Shown here piece by piece: positions 1 through 7,355 of a DNA stretch of 64,000 nt (position 1 is its first letter; each line of letters starts with the position of its first letter). Source of the stretch: Brevibacillus thermoruber 423 (GTDB lineage Bacteria; Bacillota; Bacilli; Brevibacillales; Brevibacillaceae); contig NZ_KE695649.1 in assembly GCF_000454065.1 (NCBI RefSeq), forward strand, positions 654,124-718,123, written 5' to 3'. The translations under genes were made by a program, and so were the position numbers. The notes below the pieces were generated by a model. That model made no database searches. It saw only the letters and a program-made list of their open reading frames with translations, and was not told the DNA's origin.

Positions 1-2
1 GC

Positions 3-71
3 GAGGAGCGGCTGGCGGAAGCGGTGGAGCGGATTGAGCGTTTGGGTATTTTCTCCCCGTGCAAAAAATAG
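3..71 (+). CDS. C-terminal end of a truncated-by-window gene
   Basis: Only the last 22 codons of a reading frame that enters from the left are visible, ending at TAG 69-71. The residues are charged and helical (ERLAEAVERIERLG near the end), which resembles the final helix of fold-type I PLP aminotransferases, but this is too short for a family call. A hairpin terminator follows 25 bases later, so the frame is probably a real gene end. Confidence 0.4.
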   Translation, partial: EERLAEAVERIERLGIFSPCKK

Positions 72-96
72 TTCATGTCCTAGAGAATGAGAGTTG

Positions 97-141
97 ACCG
101 CCAGGGTGTTCGCAGAACGGCCTTGGCGGTTTGATTTTTTT
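97..141 (+). terminator. Rho-independent terminator
   Basis: Inverted repeat ACCGCCAGG / CCTTGGCGGT around a short loop, followed by a T-rich stretch. It closes the partial gene that enters from the left edge. Confidence 0.7.
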
Positions 142-262
142 GAAGTGACTTCCGGCCCAAATAGGCGAGTGTCGTAGAGCCCGAAACCGGGTGGGCGAAT
201 AGCATGGAAAAGGGCGGGGGCGATCACCCATGCCGCGCCAATGCGAAAAAATCCATTCTCAG

Positions 263-335
263 TAAAAATCATTCTCAGCATTGACAGATAATGATTTTCA
301 TTATACGATAGGTATGGTAATGATAATTGATCTCA
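263..335 (+). promoter_or_regulatory. Fur-box cluster and promoter upstream of the 366 gene
   Basis: TTGACA (281-286) is a perfect -35 box. TACGAT (304-309) lies 17 bases downstream as a weaker -10 box. The spacer is almost entirely a Fur box: 287-305 matches the 19-bp consensus GATAATGATAATCATTATC at 16 positions. Two weaker 7-1-7 type sites flank it, at 263-277 (minus-strand reading begins TGAGAATGATT) and at 321-335 (begins TGATAAT). Three adjacent sites across the promoter suggest tight iron-dependent repression of the next gene. Confidence 0.75.
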
Positions 336-365
336 ATGATCACGTTTGCTCGGCAGGAGGGTGTC

Positions 366-836
366 ATGCGCTATCAGATCAACGGATACACCGACATGTA
401 CACGGTCATCACCAATGAGCGCAAGGTAGGCGGCGCCGTTGAAGCGGGCCTGATTCGCCTGCGGTCCGGCGAGGAGTTTGCCAACGCCGTTCTCACGCGG
501 CTGGAGATGTCCGGCGCGCAGTATTGCTCGCTCGGTTTTGTCACGGAGGAGGGCAAGCGGCTCATTGTCCATGTCAATGACATCAGCATGATTGCCGACG
601 CGGTGCACGTAAACGTATGCGAGCTGCGCAACGAGGTGATGCGCGCGGAGAAGATGGCGGAGCGGCTGAAGCGCCTGAAGCGGCTGTGCCAGTTGAACGA
701 AGGAAGCTGTACGCCGACGTTCCGTGAAGAAGCGCTGCTGCTTGCCGAAGACATTGGCTTCGACGTGGCGCGGGAACACGTCGATCTGCCGTTCCTGCCG
801 CAGACGGAAAAGGCACGGGTTGTTCGCATCGCGTAG
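366..836 (+). CDS. hypothetical protein, probably Fur-regulated
   Basis: A 156-residue protein of unknown function. I chose ATG 366 because AGGAGGG sits 7-8 bases upstream; an in-frame ATG at 327 has no ribosome site and lies close to the promoter. There is no signal peptide or membrane segment. The N-terminal half looks like a compact alpha/beta domain, the middle (about residues 80-115) is a highly charged helix rich in Lys and Arg, and two cysteines are near residues 87 and 112. I do not recognise the family. The Fur-box promoter directly upstream and the terminator directly downstream mark it as a monocistronic iron-responsive gene, so a role in iron starvation is an inference from regulation only. 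Confidence 0.75.
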   Translation: MRYQINGYTDMYTVITNERKVGGAVEAGLIRLRSGEEFANAVLTRLEMSGAQYCSLGFVTEEGKRLIVHVNDISMIADAVHVNVCELRNEVMRAEKMAERLKRLKRLCQLNEGSCTPTFREEALLLAEDIGFDVAREHVDLPFLPQTEKARVVRIA

Positions 837-883
837 GGAAATCTGGCGTGCCAAAGAGACGAAAACGTTCCAGAGAAAAAGAC

Positions 884-909
884 GGGAAGCGGTTCACGCT
901 TCCCTTTTT
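884..909 (+). terminator. terminator of the 366 gene
   Basis: GGGAAGCG, a 5-base loop, CGCTTCCC and then a run of T. Confidence 0.85.
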
Positions 910-920
910 GCTTGCCCGAA

Positions 921-1097
921 TTACTCCCGCAGGCGATCAATGTTCTTGGCAAACCAATGAATCAGTCCGCAGTTGTCACAGGTGAGAGTGTGAACCTGCC
1001 GGCTGGCGAAGTCCAGGTTGAAAAAGGTCATCCTCGCTGTGATCATGAGCTTGTTGGCGTAACGAAACCGGTGGTGCCCGCTGAATCCGCTCAGGTT
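921..1097 (-). pseudogene. 5'-truncated zinc-ribbon-like protein remnant
   Basis: A 58-codon open frame ending at TAA (921-923) with no start codon or ribosome site; upstream it runs into an in-frame stop at about 1098-1100. The translation contains ANKLMITARMTFFNLDF and ends with TCDNCGLIHWFAKN. The single CxxC plus aromatic tail looks like the second half of a small two-CxxC zinc-ribbon protein, so the first half is missing. Its lost 5' end faces the lost 5' end of the ArsR remnant at 1138, which suggests one deletion removed both. Confidence 0.5.
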
Positions 1098-1137
1098 TTA
1101 CACCGGCATCCATCTGGAATCATCTACCTAATGGTTT

Positions 1138-1288
1138 ATCAAAATAGTAGAACGGGCAGACTTGCTTGAAAGGACCGTGCAAGGACGGACACATACGTGT
1201 CGTCTTCATCTCGAATTGTTATCTCCTGTAACAGAATGGCTTCGTTTTTCTGAACGTTTGTGGAACGATTTGCACCTAATTAATCACG
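1138..1288 (+). pseudogene. ArsR-family regulator remnant, part 1 (before the IS)
   Basis: Reading from base 1138 gives an ArsR-like winged-helix C-terminal half, with IVERADLLERTVQGRTH (the recognition helix end and wing) and then LLSPVTEWLRFSERLW. There is an in-frame stop at 1129-1131 and no start, so the N-terminal half with helices 1-3 is gone. The frame is cut at base 1288 by the IS21-family element and resumes at 3465 when one copy of the 5-bp duplication is removed. ArsR regulators that control AHSA1-type genes are normally encoded directly upstream of and overlapping them, exactly as here. Confidence 0.75.
1284..1288. repeat. IS21 target-site duplication, left copy (TCACG)
   Basis: TCACG directly abuts the TG-starting left end of the element and recurs at 3460-3464 directly after its CA-ending right end. 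A 5-bp duplication lies in the range known for IS21-family insertions. Confidence 0.85.
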
Positions 1289-1359
1289 TGTCAACGCCGA
1301 CTTTATTTTGACCCACCATCGCCGGTTTAGAATTGACCCACCCGGCGATTTTTTGTTGG

Positions 1360-2127
1360 TTAGGTGGTAGAGGGGGAGCCGTAGGCTCCAGTCCTCATCT
1401 TCTCACGAAGTCGGTAACTATTCCCCCTAATATTGACGATGTGGGAATGGTGTAAGAGCCGATCCAGGATAGCCGTAGCAAGTATCGGATCGCCCATCAG
1501 TTCCCCCCATTCACCGAAACTCTTGTTGCTGGTCAACAGAATACTCCCTCTCTCGTATCTTGCACTTACTACCTGGAAAAAGAGGTTAGCTGCCAAACTG
1601 TCAAACGGTAAGTAACCAATTTCGTCAATAATCAGGAGCTTTGGTCGAATATAGATGCGTAGGCGTTTATCCAGCCTGTTTTCCGTGTAAGCTTTTCGCA
1701 GATCTTCGATGAGTTGCGAGAGACTGACAAAGTAAACGGATATCCCTTGCGAGATGGCTTCTACAGCCAACGCCACCGCCAGATGACTTTTTCCTACTCC
1801 GGGAGGCCCTAAGAACAAGACATTCTCGTGTCGGGTTACAAAAGTCATCGTGGCCAGCTCTCGAATCAACCGTTCGTCAATGCTGGGTTGGAAAGCAAAA
1901 TCGAACTCCTCCAGCGTTTTTCGGTAAGGCAAGTGTGCGAGTTTGGTGCGTACCTCCATATTCCGTTTTTGACGTTCCGCTATCTCTGCATCTAGAAGCA
2001 TGTTGAGAAAGGACAGATAGGTGGGCTGTCCATGACTTGCCGCTTCCAAATGGGCATCCAAGAGTAGAGCCGCTTGCTGAAGCCCAAGTTCCTCAAGACG
2101 TAGCCGTGCCTGTTCCAGTTCAATCAT
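1360..2127 (-). CDS. istB: IS21-family helper ATPase IstB
   Basis: A 255-residue AAA+ ATPase related to DnaC, which assists the IstA transposase in target selection and strand transfer. The Walker A motif GPPGVGKSHLA is near residue 107 and the Walker B-like LLIIDEIGYLPF follows at about residue 168. The full family length is present. The start codon overlaps the istA stop (ATGA at 2124-2127), indicating translational coupling. Confidence 0.96.
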   Translation of the reverse strand: MIELEQARLRLEELGLQQAALLLDAHLEAASHGQPTYLSFLNMLLDAEIAERQKRNMEVRTKLAHLPYRKTLEEFDFAFQPSIDERLIRELATMTFVTRHENVLFLGPPGVGKSHLAVALAVEAISQGISVYFVSLSQLIEDLRKAYTENRLDKRLRIYIRPKLLIIDEIGYLPFDSLAANLFFQVVSARYERGSILLTSNKSFGEWGELMGDPILATAILDRLLHHSHIVNIRGNSYRLREKMRTGAYGSPSTT

Positions 2128-3347
2128 GCTCCCACCCCCGTCAGCTGCTCATAGACATCCAGCGAACGCACTTCCACTTGCTGCGATGAAATCTGTCGGG
2201 CTTGCGGACGTGGATAGGCATATCCTTGAGCAGTCGTAAGACCTGCATACTGGTTTTCACAAAAAACAGTTGCACGGGATCGATAGACCTTTTGGTGTCG
2301 AGCAATACATGTGCCGTCGGCCCAGATTTCCACCCACCCATTCACTTCTCGCACGGTACCCTCACGTCCACTGTACCTCCATGGAACCCCATATCGTACA
2401 CCATCGTAGCTAACAAATCCGTCTCGGCTGACCTGTCTCGGTTCATGCAAGTATTTTTCCCATCGTTCAGCTGAAGGGATAGGCGACAGATTTTCCTCAC
2501 GGAGTCGGTCGATGGGACGTTCGCCGGTTGTTCCATGAATACGGCGGTTAATCCGCTCGCACCAGTGTAGGGCTTGTTGATTGAGATCCTGTAAATCAAC
2601 GAAGCGTTTGCCAGGAAGAAAGTTGTTTTTTACGTATTGAACGCCTCGTTCCACTTTTCCCTTTGTTTCGGGGCGTCGAACTTTGCATACTTTTGGAACA
2701 AGCCCAATCGCTGCAGCAAAGTCGGCAAAAAGCGGATGCCAGCGAGGTTTTCGATCATCTCCCATGCCCAGTACGACGGTTTTCATCTGGTCGGTCAGCA
2801 TTACCTTTGGGATGCCCCCAAAATATTCAAAAGCATGAATCAAGCAACGAAGAAAGCTGTGAATGTCACAACGCTTAGTGAACTCTATATAGGTGGAACG
2901 AGAGTACCCCAATACCATGACAAATACCGGCACTTTTCGGACTGTACCGTCCAAATCTACGTAATCACACAGTCCCCAGTCGACCTGTGCATATTCACCA
3001 GGTTTCGTCTCGTAACGAAGAACAGCGGGAACTTGTTTGGGAGGACGGAAGTCCTTCACATAGTCTTTCAAGATGGTACGTCCCCCGGTATACCCCTTTT
3101 CTCGTAGAAGATCGAATAAAACCTCGCAGTTATAGATACCTTCTTGAAGACGTTCCTGCAGGAACGGTTTATACGGATCAAGCTTGGAACCACGAGATTT
3201 ACGGGTTCCCTTTTCGGGGGAGAATTCACCCCGGAGATATCGGCGAACTGTATTTCGAGAATGCCCCGTTAGACGGGCAATTTCACGAATACTCTTGCCT
3301 TCTGCCCTCATGGTATGTAACGATATCACTATCCCACTCCTTAGCAT
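2124..3347 (-). CDS. istA: IS21-family transposase IstA
   Basis: A 407-residue DDE transposase. The N-terminus carries an HTH_23-like helix-turn-helix (KSIREIARLTGHSRNTVRRYL). The integrase core includes QVDWG near residue 122 (first catalytic Asp), LTDQMKTVV (second Asp) and a downstream ETKGKVERGV segment holding the catalytic Glu. The length is typical for shorter IstA proteins, with no frameshift. It is followed by istB with a 4-base overlap. Confidence 0.96.
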   Translation of the reverse strand: MLRSGIVISLHTMRAEGKSIREIARLTGHSRNTVRRYLRGEFSPEKGTRKSRGSKLDPYKPFLQERLQEGIYNCEVLFDLLREKGYTGGRTILKDYVKDFRPPKQVPAVLRYETKPGEYAQVDWGLCDYVDLDGTVRKVPVFVMVLGYSRSTYIEFTKRCDIHSFLRCLIHAFEYFGGIPKVMLTDQMKTVVLGMGDDRKPRWHPLFADFAAAIGLVPKVCKVRRPETKGKVERGVQYVKNNFLPGKRFVDLQDLNQQALHWCERINRRIHGTTGERPIDRLREENLSPIPSAERWEKYLHEPRQVSRDGFVSYDGVRYGVPWRYSGREGTVREVNGWVEIWADGTCIARHQKVYRSRATVFCENQYAGLTTAQGYAYPRPQARQISSQQVEVRSLDVYEQLTGVGA

Positions 3348-3459
3348 GTGTCTCCCTCCGAAGATTAACTTGGCCGTTAATTACGAAGGGGATATATTCG
3401 CTATGGGTGGGTCATTTTCTTTCCGGCGAACCTGGGTCAATTATATCCCGGCGGTGACA

Positions 3460-3529
3460 TCACGTTGTAAAGGATGATGAAAATGGTTCATGCATCTACC
3501 ATAACGGTAACGATGAAACGTTCTTTTGA
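3460..3529 (+). pseudogene. ArsR-family regulator remnant, part 2 (after the IS)
   Basis: Joining 1288 to 3465 restores the codon GTT and continues the frame (VVKDDENGS and so on) to TGA at 3527-3529, overlapping the start of the AHSA1 gene by about 47 bases. This is the normal overlap architecture of ArsR/AHSA1 pairs. Bases 3460-3464 are the duplicated target. Confidence 0.65.
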
Positions 3530-3983
3530 TGTCTCTGCAGACAGAGTGTTTGACGCTTGGCTCAACCCGGAAATGATGAGAAAATGGCTGTTTACGATGG
3601 AATCGACGAATAAAGTGGCAAAGAACGAACCTCATGTCGGTGGAACATGGGAAATTGTGGATCATCGTGGAGGGAAAGATTACAGGGCAATTGGTGAATA
3701 CATCGAAATTGACCCGCCCAATCGATTGGTGTTTACCTTTAAAATGCCGCAATTTAGTGACACAGAAGACAGGATTACCGTTGAATGTAAACCTCTTGAA
3801 AAGGGATGCGAGATGACTTTCACACAAGTGATTGTCGTTCCTCATGAAGAAGGCTGGACGGAGAAAGACATTGAACAAGCACTTCGTGAGTACCATGACA
3901 GTACAGAACAGGGTTGGAATTTCATGTTTCTTGGGGTAAAGCAATTGGTTGAAACGGGTAAAATCAATTATCCATCACCATAA
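3483..3983 (+). CDS. SRPBCC/AHSA1-type protein
   Basis: A 166-residue single-domain protein of the Activator-of-Hsp90-ATPase (AHSA1) branch of the SRPBCC fold, a hydrophobic ligand-binding helix-grip domain. Diagnostic N-terminal features are the DVSADRVFDAWLNPEMM stretch and the following K-W motif; WNFMFLGVKQL forms the C-terminal helix. I chose ATG 3483 because AAGGA is 8-9 bases upstream; ATG 3474 and 3477 overlap that site. In this family the gene is normally the second gene of an ArsR operon. Here the ArsR gene upstream is decayed and interrupted by IS21, so expression may be lost or driven from the IS end. Confidence 0.85.
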   Translation: MVHASTITVTMKRSFDVSADRVFDAWLNPEMMRKWLFTMESTNKVAKNEPHVGGTWEIVDHRGGKDYRAIGEYIEIDPPNRLVFTFKMPQFSDTEDRITVECKPLEKGCEMTFTQVIVVPHEEGWTEKDIEQALREYHDSTEQGWNFMFLGVKQLVETGKINYPSP

Positions 3984-4053
3984 AGGTATTTACAATCACG
4001 AGCGGTTCCTTTCATCTTCAAACGATTTGCAACTGAGCTGCAGATAAAGAAGA

Positions 4054-4087
4054 ACGGGTTTCCTTAGAACATAAGGGGGCCCGTTTT
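4054..4087 (+). terminator. terminator of the ArsR/AHSA1 unit
   Basis: ACGGGTTTCCTTA pairs with TAAGGGGGCCCGT (G-U pairs in the middle), followed by TTTT. The rest of 3984-4206 shows no gene. Confidence 0.75.
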
Positions 4088-4206
4088 GATACGTGATGAT
4101 CAGAGAACAATAGCCAAAACCTATTCCGCTTATAGCAAGGATAGATTGGACTTCTCCCGGCGTGAGTGATACAACAAGGATAAGCTCAATCAAGGGGGAA
4201 CGGAAC

Positions 4207-5409
4207 ATGGAGTACTCTTTTTCACACTCGGTTGACGCACTGAGCTCCTCGGCCGTGCGGGAAATCCTGAAATTGACGCAGGGCACCCAGGTGCTGTCGC
4301 TGGCCGGCGGACTGCCGGCGGAGGAGTTTTTTCCGCTGGAAGAAATGAAAGGCGCTTTTGACCGCGCGCTCAGTCAAGGACCGAAATCGCTGCAATACGG
4401 TCTGACGGACGGATACCTGCCCCTGCGCGAGTGGGTGGCGTCCCGGATGAAACAAAAGAACATGAACGTTGGCGTGGAGAACATGCTGCTGACCACCGGC
4501 TCCCAGCAGGCCGTCGACTTGCTCTGTCGCGTCTATCTGGACGAAGGCGACGTCGTGCTGGTAGAAAACCCCACGTATCTGGCTGCCGTGCAGCTTTTTC
4601 AGTTCCGCGGCATTCGCGCTGTTCCGGTGGAGGGGGACGACGAGGGCATGGACATGGAGGATCTGGCCCGCAAGATCGCCCAGTACCGTCCCAAAATGGC
4701 GTATGTGATTCCCACGTTTGCCAACCCGACCGGCAAGGTATGGAGTCTGGAACGGCGTCTCGGCCTCTTGCGCCAGTGCCGCGACAACAACATCCTGATC
4801 CTGGAAGACGACCCGTACGGCGAGATTCAGTTTGACGGGGAGGGGCCGTATCCGACCATCTTCTCGCTGGATCAGCATCCCGACGGTTCGGCGGTCGTCT
4901 ACACCAGCACCTTTTCGAAAACGGTGGCGCCGGCGCTGCGGATCGGCTGGGCGATCGGAGACGCTCAGGTGATCCAGACGATGGTCAAAGCGAAACAGGC
5001 GGTCGACCTGCACTCCAGCTCCATTGACCAGATCGCGCTGCATCAACTGCTGTCCCACTTCGATCTGGACGCCCACATCGGCAAAATCCGCGCCGCCTAC
5101 CAGGAGCGGATGGAATGGATGCACCAGCTCCTGGCCAGCCAGAATTGGAGCGGCGTTACCTGGAACAAGCCGCGGGGAGGCATGTTCCTCTGGGTGAAGC
5201 TGCCGGAGCACGTCCATTCGGAAAAACTGCTCGCCCAAGCCGTGCGCGAAGGCGTCGCGTTCGTTCCGGGCATCCCGTTTTACGCGGCCGAACCGCAGGT
5301 GAACACGATGCGGCTCAACTACACCCTGTTGAACAGGGAAGATACCAAGCTGGCCATCAGCCGCCTGTACAGCGCATTTGCCGCATACACCGCCGTTGCG
5401 GCGCAGTAA
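4207..5409 (+). CDS. PLP-dependent aminotransferase, 2-aminoadipate transaminase (LysN-like)
   Basis: A 400-residue fold-type I aminotransferase of the stand-alone MocR-relative group, active on aromatic, branched-chain or aminoadipate substrates. Visible features are LSLAGGLPAEEFFP near residue 32, TTGSQQAVDLLCRV, the PTFANPTGKVW loop, ILEDDPYGEIQF with the cofactor-binding Asp and Tyr, and STFSKTVAPALRIGW with the Schiff-base Lys. ATG 4207 follows AAGGGGGAACGGAAC. A GTG at 4162 in frame is less likely because it lacks a ribosome site. No GntR domain is fused. The precise substrate cannot be told from sequence. Confidence 0.9.
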   Translation: MEYSFSHSVDALSSSAVREILKLTQGTQVLSLAGGLPAEEFFPLEEMKGAFDRALSQGPKSLQYGLTDGYLPLREWVASRMKQKNMNVGVENMLLTTGSQQAVDLLCRVYLDEGDVVLVENPTYLAAVQLFQFRGIRAVPVEGDDEGMDMEDLARKIAQYRPKMAYVIPTFANPTGKVWSLERRLGLLRQCRDNNILILEDDPYGEIQFDGEGPYPTIFSLDQHPDGSAVVYTSTFSKTVAPALRIGWAIGDAQVIQTMVKAKQAVDLHSSSIDQIALHQLLSHFDLDAHIGKIRAAYQERMEWMHQLLASQNWSGVTWNKPRGGMFLWVKLPEHVHSEKLLAQAVREGVAFVPGIPFYAAEPQVNTMRLNYTLLNREDTKLAISRLYSAFAAYTAVAAQ

Positions 5410-5460
5410 GCAGCCGACCGTACGAAAGCGGCTGCTGGAACAGCGTGATCCTCACACGAA

Positions 5461-5490
5461 AGAGTCCTCTGTCATGGAGGACTCTTCTTG
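5461..5490 (+). terminator. terminator after the aminotransferase gene
   Basis: AGAGTCCTC / GAGGACTCT stem with a short loop, followed by TCTTGTTCT. It overlaps the start of the EamA remnant. Confidence 0.65.
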
Positions 5491-5583
5491 TTCTGGGCGG
5501 AAGTGCCTGATCTGCTCACGGTATTTGGCGGAGTCCTGATCGTGGCGTCCTGCATCGCATTGTCGCGGAGTAAGGGAAGATGA
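5476..5583 (+). pseudogene. C-terminal remnant of an EamA/DMT-type transporter
   Basis: The frame ending at TGA 5581-5583 encodes LFWAEVPDLLTVFGGVLIV followed by ASCIALSRSKGR. This matches the last transmembrane helix of EamA (drug/metabolite transporter) proteins, where a G/A-E-x-P motif precedes the final hydrophobic helix. There is no start, no ribosome site and no upstream homologous sequence, so about nine of ten helices are missing. An EamA exporter next to an aminotransferase is a common arrangement, so this is probably a lost partner gene. Confidence 0.6.
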
Positions 5584-5607
5584 TCACAGCCTGGGCAGGA
5601 AAAAGAA

Positions 5608-5648
5608 GAGCGGCTGCTCCCCGAACGGGAGACAGCCGCTCACTTTTT
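5608..5648. terminator. bidirectional terminator, 3' end of the encapsulin operon
   Basis: GAGCGGCTG / CAGCCGCTC with an inner CTCCC/GGGAG extension. T-rich tracts follow on both strands (CACTTTTT on plus; TTCTTTTTCC on minus). Confidence 0.85.
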
Positions 5649-5693
5649 GGTTGATTCGCAGGAAGAGAAAGCCCCGCGTCCGGGGTCCGGGAC

Positions 5694-6542
5694 TTATTCC
5701 TCCGTTTCTTCCAGCGTGCAGATGGCGCTCGGCCGCTTGATGCGGAGCACGACGCACTCGTAAACGCGGAAGAAGCTGTTCATCTGCTCGTCGCCGAGGA
5801 ACGCCGTGTCGAAGTCTTCGGCGATCGCCAGGTCCAGGTTGTGCCGGCCGGTGGCGACCAGCACGCCGGTGCGTCCCTTGATGGTGGGGGATTGGTACAC
5901 CCCGTCGGTCACCAGATTGCGAATGTGCTCGATTTCCAGGACGTTGGTCCCCTTGTGGACACGGTGCAGAAGCGAGTACAGCTCCGGAGAGACGACCAGC
6001 GCGTACGGGCCGCTGTGTCCCATTTTCAACAGCTTGTTGCGGGCCTCGACGATGTCGGCAAACGCGTTGCCGGATTCCATCCAGTCGCTCTTCAGGTGGG
6101 TGAGGCGACCCTTGACGTTCATCAGGCCGGGCAGATCAAACTCCGCGGAGCCGTTGAAAATCAGGTCGTCTTCCATCAGGGCGCATCCTGCGGCCGCATT
6201 GGCTGCGGCGCTCATGTCCAGCGGCATCCCCAGGGTGCGGGCCTGGGCGACGTCGCGCCAGTACAGCACGAAGTCTTTGTACAGGATCGGGATGGTCAGG
6301 CTGACCCGACGGCTCGGCTGGGTCAGCTCCAGGGATTCGCCGCGCAGGCTTAACCCCCCGAAGCGGGATTCCTCGTAAATGTCGTTGATGATCGTCTGGA
6401 TGCCTTCGCCAAGCGGTCCGTAGATATCGATAAAGCGGCGTCCGACCAGTTGGCGGCGGGCCATCTCGACGACGGTCTGGTCCAGTTGGCGCCACTCGTC
6501 ATTCGTCAAGGGAGAGTCGGGAAACTTGCGGAGCTTGTCCAT
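5694..6542 (-). CDS. encapsulin shell protein (Linocin_M18 family, family 1)
   Basis: A 282-residue HK97-fold capsid-like protein that self-assembles into a protein nanocompartment. Family hallmarks are the N-terminal FPDSPLTNDEWRQLDQTVV arm, ARRQLVGRRFIDIYGPLG, the E-loop region and the C-terminal A-domain with LGDEQMNSFFRVYECVVLRI. The start at ATG 6542 is set by GGAGGTAGCAACG upstream; an in-frame GTG/ATG 15 bases earlier is less suitable. It is preceded by the IMEF cargo gene, with 67 bases between. In Quasibacillus thermotolerans the IMEF-loaded shell is the large T=4 type that stores thousands of iron atoms. Assigning that size here is inference. Confidence 0.95.
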   Translation of the reverse strand: MDKLRKFPDSPLTNDEWRQLDQTVVEMARRQLVGRRFIDIYGPLGEGIQTIINDIYEESRFGGLSLRGESLELTQPSRRVSLTIPILYKDFVLYWRDVAQARTLGMPLDMSAAANAAAGCALMEDDLIFNGSAEFDLPGLMNVKGRLTHLKSDWMESGNAFADIVEARNKLLKMGHSGPYALVVSPELYSLLHRVHKGTNVLEIEHIRNLVTDGVYQSPTIKGRTGVLVATGRHNLDLAIAEDFDTAFLGDEQMNSFFRVYECVVLRIKRPSAICTLEETEE

Positions 6543-6609
6543 CGTTGCTACCTCCAAATCGTTCGAAATGGTGATGAAGCGGTGTTGGCGGCAGAGCCGA
6601 AACGGCCTC

Positions 6610-7224
6610 TTACAATCCTTTCAAACTGCCGACGGTCAATCCTTTTTTGGCGGCCGGGGCGGAAACGGTCTGTGCGGCTCCCGGCGCTTTCCCTGCATGG
6701 GCGGCTCCTGTCTGTGCCGCGGAAGCCTTCAGGTGATCCACCTGGTGAATGTCGTGCCCTTCGTCGTGGTCGGTCAGATCAGGACGGCGGTCGCCGTCGG
6801 AAAAGCGTTCGCTCAGCGCGGCGATGATCTCTTTGACGCGGAGGTAATCTTCCTGTGTCGCTTCGCGCATGCTGTTCAGGGCACTGCGCGTCTCCTCGTC
6901 CTGAAACTCGTACAGGGAGAGTTCCAGGTGCTCGCGGAAGTTGTGCAGGCCGAATCGCTCCAGGTTTATGTCAGAAAGCAGGCGGGAAAGTTCCCGGTCG
7001 CTGAGCTGTTCCGCCTTGTTCCCGTCGATGAGGGAGCCGAGGTAGGGAATCAGTTCGTTCAGGCGGCCGAGGCGCTGCTCTTCTTCTTCCAAAATATGGT
7101 GATAGTACAGGCGGGTATGCTCATCCTGCGCCGCGTCGATAATCGGCTGGATGATGCCCATGAAGCGCTCGATAAAGCCGCTGGTGCGGGTAAATATGGC
7201 GTGCAGTTGCGACATCTCTTGCAC
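6610..7224 (-). CDS. IMEF-type encapsulin cargo (iron-mineralizing encapsulin-associated Firmicute protein)
   Basis: A 204-residue helical, ferritin-like cargo. Residues 1-135 hold long acidic helices with carboxylate and His residues (HHILEEEEQRLGRLNE, HNFREHLELSLYEFQDEET) able to bind iron. Residues about 150-192 form an Ala/Gly/His-rich flexible linker. The C-terminus KKGLTVGSLKGL matches the cargo-loading peptide of IMEF proteins (TVGSL core), which docks to the inner shell wall. The start is GTG 7224 behind GGAGG with 9-base spacing. It is co-transcribed with the encapsulin gene downstream. IMEF is known as a ferroxidase-like cargo producing iron granules; activity here is inferred from the family and targeting peptide. 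Confidence 0.93.
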   Translation of the reverse strand: MQEMSQLHAIFTRTSGFIERFMGIIQPIIDAAQDEHTRLYYHHILEEEEQRLGRLNELIPYLGSLIDGNKAEQLSDRELSRLLSDINLERFGLHNFREHLELSLYEFQDEETRSALNSMREATQEDYLRVKEIIAALSERFSDGDRRPDLTDHDEGHDIHQVDHLKASAAQTGAAHAGKAPGAAQTVSAPAAKKGLTVGSLKGL

Positions 7225-7259
7225 CCAACGCTACCTCCTCACTGGTGATGTGTGTCTTC

Positions 7260-7265
7260 ATTATA
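7260..7265 (-). promoter_or_regulatory. -10 element of the IMEF-encapsulin operon
   Basis: TATAAT on the minus strand, 36-41 bases ahead of the IMEF start codon. A weak -35 (GTGCTT) lies 16 bases upstream. No Fur box overlaps this promoter; the nearest are at 7376-7412. Confidence 0.55.
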
Positions 7266-7355
7266 TCATACGGCTGGAAAAAAGCACCGGGAAAGAACAA
7301 TGCAGAGTCGTTCTTAGTATTCCGGCTGACACAAAAATGTTACCACGGAGAGTAT

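Larger units (their letters stand above)
1289..3459 (-). mobile_element. complete IS21-family insertion sequence, 2171 bp
   Basis: The element carries istA and istB transcribed leftward. Its ends are inverted repeats: the left end starts TGTCAACGCCG and the minus-strand reading of the right end starts TGTCACCGCCG. Internal TTGACCCA-type repeats recur on both sides (about 1309-1343 and 3405-3445), as expected for the multiple transposase-binding repeats of IS21 elements. It is flanked by a perfect 5-bp direct repeat (TCACG). Both genes are open, so the copy may still be active. It disrupts an ArsR-type regulator gene. Confidence 0.93.

Noticed and set aside
912..1169. 85-codon plus-strand open frame
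   Set aside because: No ribosome site, and the real signals here are the zinc-ribbon remnant on the minus strand and the ArsR remnant in another plus frame.
4162..4206. Upstream GTG start for the aminotransferase
   Set aside because: No ribosome site, and the added residues are not family-like; ATG 4207 has AAGGGGG upstream.
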